From: Pseudobutyrivibrio sp.
Lineage (GTDB): Bacteria > Bacillota > Clostridia > Lachnospirales > Lachnospiraceae
Assembly: GCF_017471675.1 (NCBI RefSeq)
Contig: NZ_JAFUSK010000028.1
Coordinates: forward strand, 1 to 64,000
Direction: 5' to 3'
DNA: 64,000 nucleotides
The notes beneath the pieces are model-generated. The model had not been told where the DNA came from. It searched no databases and worked only from the letters and a program-made list of their open reading frames with translations. The position numbers were made by a program, and so were the translations under genes. How positions within the stretch are numbered: the stretch's first letter is position 1; the number at the start of each line of letters is the position of its first letter. Below, piece after piece: positions 8,780 to 17,570 of the stretch.

Positions 8780-8832
8780 AGGCTTCCCCCTTAAGTAGGG
8801 GGAAGCTGTCAGCGAAGCTGACTGATGAGGGT
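8780..8832. repeat. GATGAGG-family hairpin repeat, copy 1
   Basis: Two adjacent hairpins: GCTTCCCCC (8782-8790) with GGGGGAAGC (8798-8806), and GTCAGC (8808-8813) with GCTGAC (8817-8822), followed by TGATGAGGG. The same layout occurs at 31748-31904 and 52180-52223. As a G+C-rich stem right after livF it could also end transcription, but there is no T-run. Confidence 0.75.
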
Positions 8833-8883
8833 GGAAAGTAAGTCTATCTATCAGTCGATTAAGCCAAATTACAGGGGGTAATT

Positions 8884-9504
8884 ATGGAAGAAAAGAAGTT
8901 AGTTATTAGTATTGCTAGAAGTTATGGTTCAGGTGGTCTTACACTTGCTAAGAAGCTTGGAAAAGAGCTGGATTTGCCAGTATACGATAGGGAAATTCTT
9001 AGAATGGCCTCAGACCAAAGTGGTATCAGCGAGGAGATGTTTGGCCAGGTGGATGAGCATGTCCGCAAGATTTTCCTGAAGGCTAAGGGCAAATATAAGG
9101 GCAAGCCACTGACTCCAGAGGATTCAGCATTTACATCAGATGATAACCTGTTTGAATTGCAGGCAGATGTAATCAGGCAGATTGCAGATACTCAAAGCTG
9201 CATCATTGTTGGACGATGCGCAGATTTCATTTTAAGGGATAAGTCAAATGTGTTTTCACTTTTCTTCTACGCTTCTGAAGAGGATTGCTTGATACGTCTT
9301 CGCAAGCAGGTTAGTGGCACTGATGAAGAGCTTATCAAGCGCATGCACGACATCGACAAACACCGCGCCGAGTACTACAAATACTACACCGGCCGTGACT
9401 GGAACGACGCCCGCAACTACGACTTCTGCCTGGACACAGGTGTTATGGAATATGATAAGCTAATCGAAGTTGTGAAATCCTACATCGAAATTAAGAATAA
9501 ATAA
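8884..9504 (+). CDS. Cytidylate-kinase-like family protein
   Basis: This protein of 206 residues belongs to the cytidylate-kinase-like P-loop group common in Clostridia. The N-terminus ISIARSYGSGGLTLAKKLG is a variant P-loop (GSGG instead of GKST), followed by LPVYDREILRMAS and later IIVGRCADFIL. The last third holds RMHDIDKHRAEYYKYYTGRDW, the lid-like conserved part of the group, and the C-terminal NYDFCLDTG. True Cmk is expected elsewhere in the genome; the substrate of this subgroup is not established. It has its own GGGGG ribosome binding site and ends in a strong terminator. Confidence 0.8.
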   Translation: MEEKKLVISIARSYGSGGLTLAKKLGKELDLPVYDREILRMASDQSGISEEMFGQVDEHVRKIFLKAKGKYKGKPLTPEDSAFTSDDNLFELQADVIRQIADTQSCIIVGRCADFILRDKSNVFSLFFYASEEDCLIRLRKQVSGTDEELIKRMHDIDKHRAEYYKYYTGRDWNDARNYDFCLDTGVMEYDKLIEVVKSYIEIKNK

Positions 9505-9516
9505 ACTAATGATTAA

Positions 9517-9553
9517 GGCCAACGAGCATCAATGTGTTTGTTGGTCTTTTTTT
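9517..9553 (+). terminator. Rho-independent terminator
   Basis: GGCCAAC (9517-9523) pairs with GTTGGTC (9540-9546, one G-U pair), followed by seven T. It ends the cytidylate-kinase-like gene. Confidence 0.85.
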
Positions 9554-9651
9554 GATTATTAACTTGAAATTTTAATTATATTTATTAAAATGGATTTATA
9601 GATAATAATAGAAGATTATATATATTTATATATGAAAGGCGAGGATTATAT

Positions 9652-10698
9652 ATGATAAAAAGAAGTCCTTACAGTATAAGTTTTGGAAGAATTCCAAATC
9701 AATATATTAGCAGAAGCCTGATGATAGAAGATATAATAGATATATTAAATGCAGACCCCGTGGAGGAACAGGCCTTTAAGATTACTGGAATTAGGGGAAC
9801 AGGAAAGACAGTTACACTGACTGCCATAGAAAAAGAACTAAGAGAAGATGATCAGTGGATTATAGTTGATGTTAAATCTAATTCAGAAATATCAAAAGAA
9901 CTTGTTGCGAGCCTTTATGGCGAAGTACCTTTTTTAACATCATTTATTGACACTAATCTGAACTTATCTGCATTTGGAATAGGAATTAATATAGATAAAA
10001 AGAGCCCTGTAACAAGCATGGATGTTATTTTGAAAAAGATTCTTGGCGAGGTTCAGAAAAGGAATAAAAAAGTTCTTGTTGTTATAGATGAAGCAAGGAA
10101 AACTGATGAGCTCGTTGATTTTATACAGGAATTTCAGATTCTTATCAGAAATGAACTGCCAATATATTTGATTGCAGCTGGTTTATATGATGATATAGAA
10201 AGTTTGGAAAATGCTGATGGACTCACATTTTTCCTTAGAGCTGCCAAATATGAAATGAAACCTCTCAATCTCGTCATCATAGAAGACGATTATGAGAAAA
10301 CCCTTGGGGTGCCAGAAGATATGGCTAAGCAATTAGCTGAAATGACAAAAGGTTATGCATTTGCCTACCAGGCATTTGGAAAATACATGTGGGAGACCGG
10401 AAATAAGCAGATTTCAAAAACTGTGTTGGCTCTTGTAGATGAAGCATTGGCTGAAAAGGTATATGACAAAATCTGGAGTGAATTAAGAGAAAAAGAAAAA
10501 TGGTATTTGAGTTTTATAGTAAAAAAGGATACCATTTCGGCAACTGAATTGTTAGAACTAACAAAGACAAGTCATAATGAATGGAGCGAACCTAGAAAAA
10601 GACTTATAGAAAAGGGAATCTTGGATGGCTCTGAAAGAGGAGTAGTTAAGGTAAAGTTACCTCGATTCAAGGAATATGTAGAGTCTAGATTAGTCTAG
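9652..10698 (+). CDS. AAA-type ATP-binding protein with C-terminal winged helix (orphan)
   Basis: The protein has 348 residues. Walker A is GIRGTGKT (about residues 45-52) and Walker B is KVLVVIDEARKTDEL (about 140-154). The N-terminal IPNQYISRSLMIEDIIDIL resembles the AAA_16/archaeal-type ATPase group found in many Firmicutes as stand-alone genes. The C-terminal 80 residues (KDTISATELLELTKTSHNEWSEPRKRLIEKGIL) look like a winged helix that may bind DNA. Function is unknown. The gene and its upstream region are AT-rich with many ATA and AGA codons compared with the liv and pan genes, which suggests a different origin. Its stop codon lies in a hairpin that recurs at 36981. Confidence 0.75.
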   Translation: MIKRSPYSISFGRIPNQYISRSLMIEDIIDILNADPVEEQAFKITGIRGTGKTVTLTAIEKELREDDQWIIVDVKSNSEISKELVASLYGEVPFLTSFIDTNLNLSAFGIGINIDKKSPVTSMDVILKKILGEVQKRNKKVLVVIDEARKTDELVDFIQEFQILIRNELPIYLIAAGLYDDIESLENADGLTFFLRAAKYEMKPLNLVIIEDDYEKTLGVPEDMAKQLAEMTKGYAFAYQAFGKYMWETGNKQISKTVLALVDEALAEKVYDKIWSELREKEKWYLSFIVKKDTISATELLELTKTSHNEWSEPRKRLIEKGILDGSERGVVKVKLPRFKEYVESRLV

Positions 10699-10731
10699 GT
10701 TTTTGTTTTTCATCAGAAAAACAAGAACCTA
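10696..10731. repeat. Dispersed hairpin repeat (AGGTTTTTG family), copy 1
   Basis: A 16-base arm (10696-10711) pairs with 10716-10731 with a single mismatch around ATCA. It overlaps the stop codon of the ATPase gene. A stretch of nearly 30 bases from here recurs at 36981-37009. It can act as a bidirectional terminator because both flanks of the loop are T- or A-rich. Confidence 0.7.
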
Positions 10732-10750
10732 TAAATTCGGAGAGTATTAA

Positions 10751-12022
10751 ATGGGAAATATTAATGTTTATGAAAAAGTAAAAGAACGACTGATAAGATA
10801 TGCAAAGATTGATACTCAATCTCAGCCTTATAGCGGTCATTGGCCAACTACGGAAAAACAAAAGGATCTAGCAATCGTTCTGAAAAAAGAAATGATAGAT
10901 ATAGGTGTTTCAGATGTGTATATGGATGAAACAAACTATGTAGTATATGGCCGAATTCCTTCTAATATTAATGATGAAAATGCTAAAGCTGTAGGTTTTG
11001 TGGCACACATGGATACCGCACCAGATGCAAGTGGAACCGATGTAAAACCATGGGTATTAGAGAATTATGATGGCAAAGACATAGTTCTTAATGAAAAAGA
11101 GCATATTGTAATGAAAGCAGCGGATTATACAAATCTTGAAAATTACATTGGACAGGATTTGATACTTACCGATGGAACAACTTTATTAGGTGGAGACGAT
11201 AAAGCATCCATCGCAGCTATCATGACAATGGCGGAATATCTTTGTAATAATAGTGATGTAAGACATGGTGAAATAGCCTTAGCATTCACTCCTGATGAAG
11301 AGGTAGGAGGATTGGCAAAGGATTTAGATTTAAACCGATTTGGAGCAAAATGTGCTTACACATTAGATGGCGACCATTTAGGATGGTATGAAAATGAAAC
11401 ATTCTATGCTTCAGAAGCAGTTTTTGAATTCACAGGCAGAAGTGTTCATACAGGAACAGCGAAAGACATAATGATTAATGCTGTAGATATTGCAGCTGAA
11501 TTTATCGACATGCTACCTAAAAAAGAAAGGCCGCAAAATACTGATGGAAGAGAAGGCTTCTATCATGTAATCTCATGTAATGGTGATTGCGAATATTCTA
11601 AAGTTAGACTTATTATACGTGACTTCGATTTTGAGATCTTCAAAAAACGAGAATCGTTTTTAAAAGAATGTGCTGAAAAAATAGGAAGCGGTTATGGACA
11701 TGATAGAGTTAAACTTACAATCAACCATCAATACAGTAATATGAAAGAAATTCTTAAAGATGTACCATATATGACGGCAATACTGGAAGATGCCATTAAA
11801 AAAGCAGGAATTAGACCAGTATGTGAACCTTTTAGGGGCGGCACAGATGGAGCAGCTCTTTCTTTCAGAGGATTGCCATGCCCTAATTTATCAGCAGGAT
11901 ATGAAAATGCCCATGGAAGATTTGAATATGTTCCAATTCAATCTATGGTAAAAAATGTTGAAATATTACTTAACATTGTAAATGCCTATGCCAATCCTTA
12001 CTTTAACAGTATTTGCAAGTAA
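10751..12022 (+). CDS. pepT: Peptidase T (tripeptide aminopeptidase)
   Basis: This M20B metallopeptidase of 423 residues releases the N-terminal residue of tripeptides in the cytoplasm. The di-zinc site is complete: His and Asp in AHMDTAPDASG, the bridging Asp in GGDDKAS, the catalytic Glu pair in TPDEEVG, Asp in TLDGDHLGW and the late His in NAHGRFE. The substrate motif RGGTDGAALSF is present. GGAGA lies upstream of the ATG. Like its neighbour it is AT-rich. It converges on the pantothenate operon with a shared terminator between them. Confidence 0.93.
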   Translation: MGNINVYEKVKERLIRYAKIDTQSQPYSGHWPTTEKQKDLAIVLKKEMIDIGVSDVYMDETNYVVYGRIPSNINDENAKAVGFVAHMDTAPDASGTDVKPWVLENYDGKDIVLNEKEHIVMKAADYTNLENYIGQDLILTDGTTLLGGDDKASIAAIMTMAEYLCNNSDVRHGEIALAFTPDEEVGGLAKDLDLNRFGAKCAYTLDGDHLGWYENETFYASEAVFEFTGRSVHTGTAKDIMINAVDIAAEFIDMLPKKERPQNTDGREGFYHVISCNGDCEYSKVRLIIRDFDFEIFKKRESFLKECAEKIGSGYGHDRVKLTINHQYSNMKEILKDVPYMTAILEDAIKKAGIRPVCEPFRGGTDGAALSFRGLPCPNLSAGYENAHGRFEYVPIQSMVKNVEILLNIVNAYANPYFNSICK

Positions 12023-12105
12023 TGGCGAAGTGGAAAGATACAATGTCTTTCATGTAGCTATGATTTTGAGACACGATAAAGATGGAAAGAAGAATGCAAA
12101 ATGAA

Positions 12106-12134
12106 AAGCCCCTATGTGTATGTGATAGGGGCTT
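12106..12134. terminator. Bidirectional terminator between pepT and panD
   Basis: AAGCCCCTAT (12106-12115) pairs perfectly with ATAGGGGCTT (12125-12134). On the minus strand it is followed by TTCATTTT and on the plus strand by GATTTATA, so it should serve both convergent transcripts, the pan operon more strongly. Confidence 0.8.
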
Positions 12135-12153
12135 GATTTATACAATGAAGTCT

Positions 12154-12543
12154 TTACATATCCTCTAGCCTACCATGCTTTTCATAGCATGTTACGCGGC
12201 TGATTCCATTTTTGTCATCTACAAATACTACATTAGGCTTGTGGTCTGCAGCTTCCTTGGAATCTATGCTGCAATAGCACATGATGATAACGTGGTCGTT
12301 GACCTGCACGCAGCGGGCTGCGGCACCGTTAAGGCAAATCATTCCGCTACCACGCTCACCAGCGATAGTGTAAGTCTCGAAGCGGTTTCCATTTTCAACA
12401 TCAACAATCTGTACCTGCTCGTACTCTAAAATGCCAGCAGCATCTAATAAATCCTCATCAATTGTTATGCTTCCAACATAGTCTAAAGCAGCCTGAGTAA
12501 CGGTTGCTCTGTGAATCTTTCCTTTAAGCATTGTTAAAATCAT
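12154..12543 (-). CDS. panD: Aspartate 1-decarboxylase
   Basis: PanD makes beta-alanine from aspartate for pantothenate. The proenzyme (129 residues) cleaves itself at the Gly-Ser of DYVGSITID, producing the pyruvoyl cofactor on the new N-terminal Ser; that site is present about 28 residues in. Conserved [10 protein letters not shown] and the later [16 protein letters not shown] are family marks. AGGAT precedes the ATG at 12543; a second Met four codons in has no ribosome binding site. It is the last gene of the minus-strand pan operon. Confidence 0.95.
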   Translation of the reverse strand: MILTMLKGKIHRATVTQAALDYVGSITIDEDLLDAAGILEYEQVQIVDVENGNRFETYTIAGERGSGMICLNGAAARCVQVNDHVIIMCYCSIDSKEAADHKPNVVFVDDKNGISRVTCYEKHGRLEDM

Positions 12544-12569
12544 AATATCCTCATTTCTAATACACTAGC

Positions 12570-13415
12570 TTATTCAACAATAAAATTATCAATCAATCTA
12601 ACCTTTTCATCCATGTAAACAGCTACGGCTGTAAGGATAGGGCCATCGATTGTATCCACCTTCTGAAGCTCGTTCCAGTCTACGATTTCAACATAATCAA
12701 CACGGCAGATAGGCTCTGACTCGATGATAGATCTAACAGTATCCTTTACCTTGTTAGCATCCTTCTCACCAGAGCGAACCATTTCCTCACCCTTGGTAAG
12801 AGCCTGATGGATAATAAGAGCTTTCTTGCGCTCATCATCGTTTAAGTATGTGTTACGTGAGCTCTTTGCAAGGCCGTCCTCCTCGCGGATGATAGGGCAA
12901 CCAACGATTTCAATGTTGAAATTAAGGTCGCGAACCATACGCTTTACGATGGCAAGCTGCTGAGCATCCTTTTCACCAAAGTAAGCCTTATCAGCCTCTG
13001 TGATGTTGAAAAGCTTGCTAACAACAGTGCAAACACCGTTGAAGTGGATAGGACGGCTCTTGCCGCAAAGCTCTGTGGATAAAGTATCCACACCAACGTA
13101 AGAATGGAAACCATCAAGATACATCTCCTCTGGTTCAGGATGAAAAATCAAATCCGCGCCAAGACCTTCGCAAAGCTTGCAATCTGCCTCGAAATCTCTA
13201 GGGTAGGTGGCAAGATCTTCCTTAGGTCCAAACTGGATTGGATTTACAAAATCTGAAACGATAACTTTGTCGCACTCCCTGCGAGCACGCTCAATAAGGC
13301 TTGCGTGCCCTTCATGTAAATATCCCATGGTTGGAACAAGGCCGATTGTAAGACCAGCCTTTTTCCATTCCCTAACGTTGGCTTTTACTTCATCAATTTT
13401 TGTTGCTCTAATCAT
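12570..13415 (-). CDS. panC: Pantothenate synthetase
   Basis: PanC (281 residues) joins pantoate and beta-alanine using ATP. Motifs seen are the first HIGH-like signature in LVPTMGYLHEGHASL, then VNPIQFGPKEDLATYPR, the pantoate pocket, and the KMSKS-like region in GLAKSSRNTYL. An AGGAG precedes the ATG. It lies ten bases after panB and 26 bases before panD in the operon. Confidence 0.95.
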   Translation of the reverse strand: MIRATKIDEVKANVREWKKAGLTIGLVPTMGYLHEGHASLIERARRECDKVIVSDFVNPIQFGPKEDLATYPRDFEADCKLCEGLGADLIFHPEPEEMYLDGFHSYVGVDTLSTELCGKSRPIHFNGVCTVVSKLFNITEADKAYFGEKDAQQLAIVKRMVRDLNFNIEIVGCPIIREEDGLAKSSRNTYLNDDERKKALIIHQALTKGEEMVRSGEKDANKVKDTVRSIIESEPICRVDYVEIVDWNELQKVDTIDGPILTAVAVYMDEKVRLIDNFIVE

Positions 13416-13424
13416 AATATCTCC

Positions 13425-14309
13425 TTATGCTAAAACCTTGTTTGAATCAATGGTTACTGTAAATTCTTTTGTATTAATCTGCTTTTCAACTTCGGCAATT
13501 ACCTCTGAATCGATTGCAAAATTGTGCTCTGCAGCAGGGAAAGCCTGTGACTTAACCTCAGCATCATAAGTCTTAAATGCGTTTTTCATTTCCTCGCCAA
13601 TGTTTGCAAAATGTTTTACAAACTTAGGCTTAAATCCTGAGAACATTCCAAGCATATCCTGGTAAACAAGCACCTGACCATCGCAGCCATTTCCTGCACC
13701 GATGCCAATCGTTGGAATGGTAAGCTCCTTAGAAATAAGAGTTGCAAGCTCCTCAGGAACGCACTCAAGTGTAACCATAAATGCGCCGGCAGCTTCAACA
13801 GCCTTTGCATCCTCTACAATCTGAAGAGCGCGCAGGGTGTTCTTGCCCTGAACCTTGAATCCACCAAATGCATTAATAGACTGAGGTGTAAGACCGATGT
13901 GTGCAACAACAGGAATATCAGCCTTTGTGATAGCCTTAATCTGCTCAACTACTGTGGCGCCACCTTCTAGCTTAACTGCCTGAGCATGACCTTCCTTGAT
14001 AAGACGGCCGGCATTTCTAACTGCATCTTCCACGCTTGTCTGATAAGACATAAAAGGCATATCTGCTACAAGGAATGTATCCTTAAGTCCGCGAGATACA
14101 GAAGCGCAGTGATGGATGATGTCATCAACTGTTACAGGAAGTGTGTCGCTGTAGCCCATCATTGTCATGCCAAGTGAATCGCCGATGAGGATAGCGTTGA
14201 TGCCAGCCTCCTCCATAAGGCATGCTGTTGTGTAATCGTAGCATGTAAGCATGCTGATTTTTTCGCCCTTAGCCTTCATAGCCTGAAGGGTAGTTACTGT
14301 GTTTTTCAT
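13425..14309 (-). CDS. panB: 3-methyl-2-oxobutanoate hydroxymethyltransferase
   Basis: PanB (294 residues) transfers a one-carbon unit from methylenetetrahydrofolate to ketoisovalerate, giving ketopantoate. It is a TIM barrel with the typical [18 protein letters not shown] opening, the metal-binding Asp in [27 protein letters not shown] and [15 protein letters not shown] precedes the start. The C-terminal tail after the KFVKHFAN segment is about 30 residues longer than in E. coli PanB, as in several Firmicutes. Confidence 0.95.
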   Translation of the reverse strand: MKNTVTTLQAMKAKGEKISMLTCYDYTTACLMEEAGINAILIGDSLGMTMMGYSDTLPVTVDDIIHHCASVSRGLKDTFLVADMPFMSYQTSVEDAVRNAGRLIKEGHAQAVKLEGGATVVEQIKAITKADIPVVAHIGLTPQSINAFGGFKVQGKNTLRALQIVEDAKAVEAAGAFMVTLECVPEELATLISKELTIPTIGIGAGNGCDGQVLVYQDMLGMFSGFKPKFVKHFANIGEEMKNAFKTYDAEVKSQAFPAAEHNFAIDSEVIAEVEKQINTKEFTVTIDSNKVLA

Positions 14310-14327
14310 AAATTATTCGTCCTCCAA

Positions 14328-15170
14328 TTACGAGTTTAGTAATTGCTCCAAAGCTTTATAGTTTGCGTAAGGATGCTTATCCTTTGCAATCTCACAGGTC
14401 TTTTTTGAAAGAACCCTGTAGATTTCCCTATCAATTCCTTCAAAGGTGTCTAGATGCTTTTTAACAGTTCCAACATCATTTCGTTCAATTGGACCTGTCA
14501 ACGCCGCCTTAGTTCCTACAGACAGTACCTTGTTCACGTTGCCTAATAAAAGTGGTGCGATGGCATCAGCCAACTGTTCCTCTGAAAATCCGCATATACG
14601 AAGTTCATCCTCCGCAGCTTGAACAAGGGCTACAACTAGGTTTGAACAAAGTACAGCTGCACCGTGATATCTGGTTTTTACATCTGCGCTTATGCGAGCA
14701 GATTGCAAATTGCTTGCATGTAACAATTCTTCGATACCACTTATGTGATTTGCATTTCCTTCGATTGTAAATAAAGCCTTTGGAAGCTCCTGGTATGAAG
14801 TGTATCTATCTGATACCGCCAGTAATGGATGGACCGAGAAACCGTACGCGCCAGTTTCTTCTATATCCCTAAAGATTTCTGAAGATAAAGAACCGCTGCA
14901 ATGACATATCATTTTTCCAGCAATTGACATGTGTTTAAGCTGCTCCCAGACAGCAGTAATAGCGTCGTCAGGAACTGTGATAAACACTGTATCACTATCT
15001 TGAATTAAGTCTTCTAAATTTTGAAAATATGTTGAGTTGGTAAATTCAGCTGCAGATTCCGCAGATGATGAAGTTAGGCTATAAAAGCCCGTGAGATTAT
15101 GCTGGGTCTCGGCAAAAAGCTTTCCTAAGGAACAGCCCACCTTTCCAGCGCCTATAAATCCAACCTTCAT
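14328..15170 (-). CDS. panG: PanG-type ketopantoate reductase (Rossmann/DUF2520)
   Basis: The protein has 280 residues. An N-terminal NAD(P) fold with KVGFIGAGKVGCSLG is followed by a second domain of the DUF2520 type, with the conserved GFSVHPLLAVSDR and a late HGAAVLCSNLVVAL helix. Proteins of this type were shown to be an alternative ketopantoate reductase (PanG) in Francisella, and homologues occur in Firmicutes lacking PanE. Its place as first gene of panG-B-C-D completes the route to pantothenate, which supports the assignment. The ATG at 15170 is chosen because GGAGG lies eight bases before it; the GTG at 15179 touches that signal. Confidence 0.85.
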   Translation of the reverse strand: MKVGFIGAGKVGCSLGKLFAETQHNLTGFYSLTSSSAESAAEFTNSTYFQNLEDLIQDSDTVFITVPDDAITAVWEQLKHMSIAGKMICHCSGSLSSEIFRDIEETGAYGFSVHPLLAVSDRYTSYQELPKALFTIEGNANHISGIEELLHASNLQSARISADVKTRYHGAAVLCSNLVVALVQAAEDELRICGFSEEQLADAIAPLLLGNVNKVLSVGTKAALTGPIERNDVGTVKKHLDTFEGIDREIYRVLSKKTCEIAKDKHPYANYKALEQLLNS

Positions 15171-15446
15171 TGGCAACACCTCCTTTATGGGGGTGATACA
15201 GTCTCGTTCAAAATGATACGAGCATGCCGTGCGGGTTCTACTATTTTAAAACTTAGAAATTAAAGGGTATAGTTTCTTTCGAATACCATCCGCTGCTCAA
15301 TATACCATTTGTGTGGAGTAATGTAAATATATATGGTGTTTAAAAATTTTTGTATACAGAATTATACAATTATGAAACTGCTATAGAGAGTTTCCTTAGT
15401 AGAAATGGGGACTTTACAACTAGCAGAGGATGTTACTGGCTTTTTC
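15171..15446. other. Leader and promoter region of the pan operon
   Basis: AT-rich spacer upstream of panG. On the minus strand there are several TATA-like hexamers (for example TATAAT at about 15357-15362) but no single promoter stands out. I see no T-box or known riboswitch. It runs into the repeat array. Confidence 0.3.
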
Positions 15447-15666
15447 AGTGGTAAAATATCCGGCGATTACCACTAGCAATAAGGAAAATGCATATTTGTA
15501 GTGGTAAATCAGAAAGTGATTACCACTATAAATTGATGCTAGATATAATACTAGTGGTAAAGATGTTAAAACATACCACTGGTAACGACTATGATGGGGA
15601 TTACTAGAGGTAAAGAGTGTAAATCGTACCACTAATAATTCAGGAATTAATAATTACTAGAGGTAA
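15447..15666. repeat. Array of alternating TTACCACT / AGTGGTAA repeats
   Basis: The word AGTGGTAA (or AGAGGTAA) and its reverse complement alternate: AGTGGTAA at 15447, 15500 and 15553; AGAGGTAA at 15606 and 15659; TTACCACT at 15467 and 15520; TACCACT at 15574 and 15627. Same-orientation copies recur every 53 bases, so this is a degenerate 53-base repeat whose unit carries an inverted pair. At 15574-15585 the two words overlap to a palindrome (TACCACTGGTAA). It contains no believable gene. Confidence 0.8.
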
Positions 15667-15805
15667 ATAGCAATTTATTTCTATTAGTACTACTACCTAC
15701 AGGGAAAAATATCTCGCAGATAGTAGTAACGAGTAACCAGCGGCTGACATGAATGAAATATGGTGGGTATCTCAAGTGAAGCACTCTGGATTACTAATAT
15801 TTCTC

Positions 15806-15833
15806 TTGTGTTAGCCCCCATATATCTTATAAT
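15806..15833 (+). promoter_or_regulatory. Promoter of the 15902 gene
   Basis: TATAAT (15828-15833) is preceded by TTGTGT (15806-15811) at 16 bases. The start would be near 15840, giving a leader of about 60 bases. Confidence 0.5.
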
Positions 15834-15901
15834 ATAAAAGATTGTTAGAAAGAAAGGTTCGAAAGGCTTACGTGGCCTATAGATAAAGGGAACAATAAAT
15901 A

Positions 15902-17557
15902 ATGAAAAAGCTAGTAGTGATACTGCTGATTGGCCTGTTGGGAATTGGTGGAGCTATATATGGAAAGAGAGCATACAATGATTACCAGAAAGAGGCCCAG
16001 TTTCAGGATGCCATAGCTAGAACTGTGGATGCAGATGAAATAGAAGCTTCCAAGGATGCCGTGGACCTGTCATGGGATGAGTGCAAGGAATTCACAGAGC
16101 TTTTGGATTCAGATGAATATAATGGCTTTTATCGAGTAACATTTGATAATCCAAAAGATATTGATTGGAATGAAGTGTTAGCTGATGGGGCCGGAATTCC
16201 AAGGGAGAAGATAACAAAAGAGGATAAAAAATTCTATTTAGATGATAGATCTTATAATTCACTGGATTGTGAGCTATTAGCCATTTCAGGAGCTAGTATA
16301 AAAGATTATATTTATAAGCACACAGGCACCAGCATCGATTTAAAAGATGACCTCCTGTGGGTTTATAATAAAAATAAGGATGTTTATTATAAGGAATTAG
16401 ATTATTTACAGTATAAACCATGCACCTGCGTTTCCGGAGTGAAATTAAAAGACACCTATGTGTTAGAGGTGGCTAGTGACAAAAGAAATATTACAGAGCC
16501 TAATAAGAAAATGGTTTTGGTAAAGATTGAAAATGGCTATGTAGTTAAGTTAAGCGTAAACATGTGGGAAGTTGGAAATGATAAGAAGCTTACATTTGAT
16601 GTTGATATTCCACAGCTTTCATCAGATGCCAGGTTAGTTACCTATCAAAGTGATGATGCTCATTTTGACGATGGTAACTCTGCAAGGATTGCCATTATCG
16701 GTGATAATCAGTTGGTGGATTTTGTTAATCTATACGCTTCAGATGATGATATCATTGATATTAGAAAAATCACCCATATTGAAGTTTGCGATTTGAACTG
16801 TGATGGCGTGAATGATTTAATTGCCATTGGATATGATAACCATTCCATATTAAAAACAATAATATTTACAACTGAGAAGAAATATGATGATACCTATGGT
16901 CTATTTACAGCTAGTGATTTATCATTTTCACTTAGTAATGAATTAGCAGACAATCTAACAATAGACGGCATAAAAGAAGCTATTCTTGGCACCGAAAGAA
17001 AAGCAAACCATAATTGGCAGGAGGCCTATAAGCAGTTCATAAAAGTTGAGGGCTCTGATTATTATGCAGATGAAAAGTATTCCCTGGCCTATATTAATGG
17101 AGATGATGTTCCAGAGTTGATTAAAGATAAAATAGAAAGTATTAGTATATATAATTTTAAAGATGGATTAGTTACACCTATTGCTATAGACTTGGATTAT
17201 TATATTACAGGTGAAGAGCCATATCAGTATTCACCACACAATAATTGGATTAAGCTGCATGATGAAGAGATCGGCTCAGATTACTACACAAACCAAATAC
17301 AGTATTATTTTATTAAAGATAATGAGCTTGAAATGAGGTATTGCTTATCCTATGATTATGATAATACAGCTGATGAGGACAATGAGGCAGAAGAGAACTC
17401 TCTTATTGCCACAGTTAAGCCAACCGATTACACTAAAAACATCCCTGATGAAGAAGTAATATCTTTAATAGAAGATATTGAGGAAAACAAATTTATAGAT
17501 TTAGTTGGAAAGTATACGGCTGATGAACTGATTAAGATAATTTCAGACAAGTATTAA
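15902..17557 (+). CDS. Membrane-anchored extracytoplasmic protein of unknown function
   Basis: The protein has 551 residues. One N-terminal hydrophobic segment (about 3-19, LVVILLIGLLGIGGAIYG) without a clear cleavage site suggests an anchor; the rest is very acidic and lies outside. I recognise no catalytic motif. Around residues 290-320 the stretch IEVCDLNCDGVNDLIAIGYDN has the Asp-rich look of an FG-GAP/VCBS-like calcium loop, and a second similar piece, SLAYINGDDVPELIKDK, occurs near 400. This supports a beta-propeller-like outer domain, as inference. It starts just after a promoter, and mutS2 follows 13 bases later, so they may share a transcript. Confidence 0.7.
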   Translation: MKKLVVILLIGLLGIGGAIYGKRAYNDYQKEAQFQDAIARTVDADEIEASKDAVDLSWDECKEFTELLDSDEYNGFYRVTFDNPKDIDWNEVLADGAGIPREKITKEDKKFYLDDRSYNSLDCELLAISGASIKDYIYKHTGTSIDLKDDLLWVYNKNKDVYYKELDYLQYKPCTCVSGVKLKDTYVLEVASDKRNITEPNKKMVLVKIENGYVVKLSVNMWEVGNDKKLTFDVDIPQLSSDARLVTYQSDDAHFDDGNSARIAIIGDNQLVDFVNLYASDDDIIDIRKITHIEVCDLNCDGVNDLIAIGYDNHSILKTIIFTTEKKYDDTYGLFTASDLSFSLSNELADNLTIDGIKEAILGTERKANHNWQEAYKQFIKVEGSDYYADEKYSLAYINGDDVPELIKDKIESISIYNFKDGLVTPIAIDLDYYITGEEPYQYSPHNNWIKLHDEEIGSDYYTNQIQYYFIKDNELEMRYCLSYDYDNTADEDNEAEENSLIATVKPTDYTKNIPDEEVISLIEDIEENKFIDLVGKYTADELIKIISDKY

Positions 17558-17570
17558 TTGAGGAAATAAG

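Noticed and set aside
15420..15632. Minus-strand open frame of 70 codons in the pan spacer
   Set aside because: It runs through the TTACCACT array, its residues follow the repeat, and no ribosome binding site is seen.
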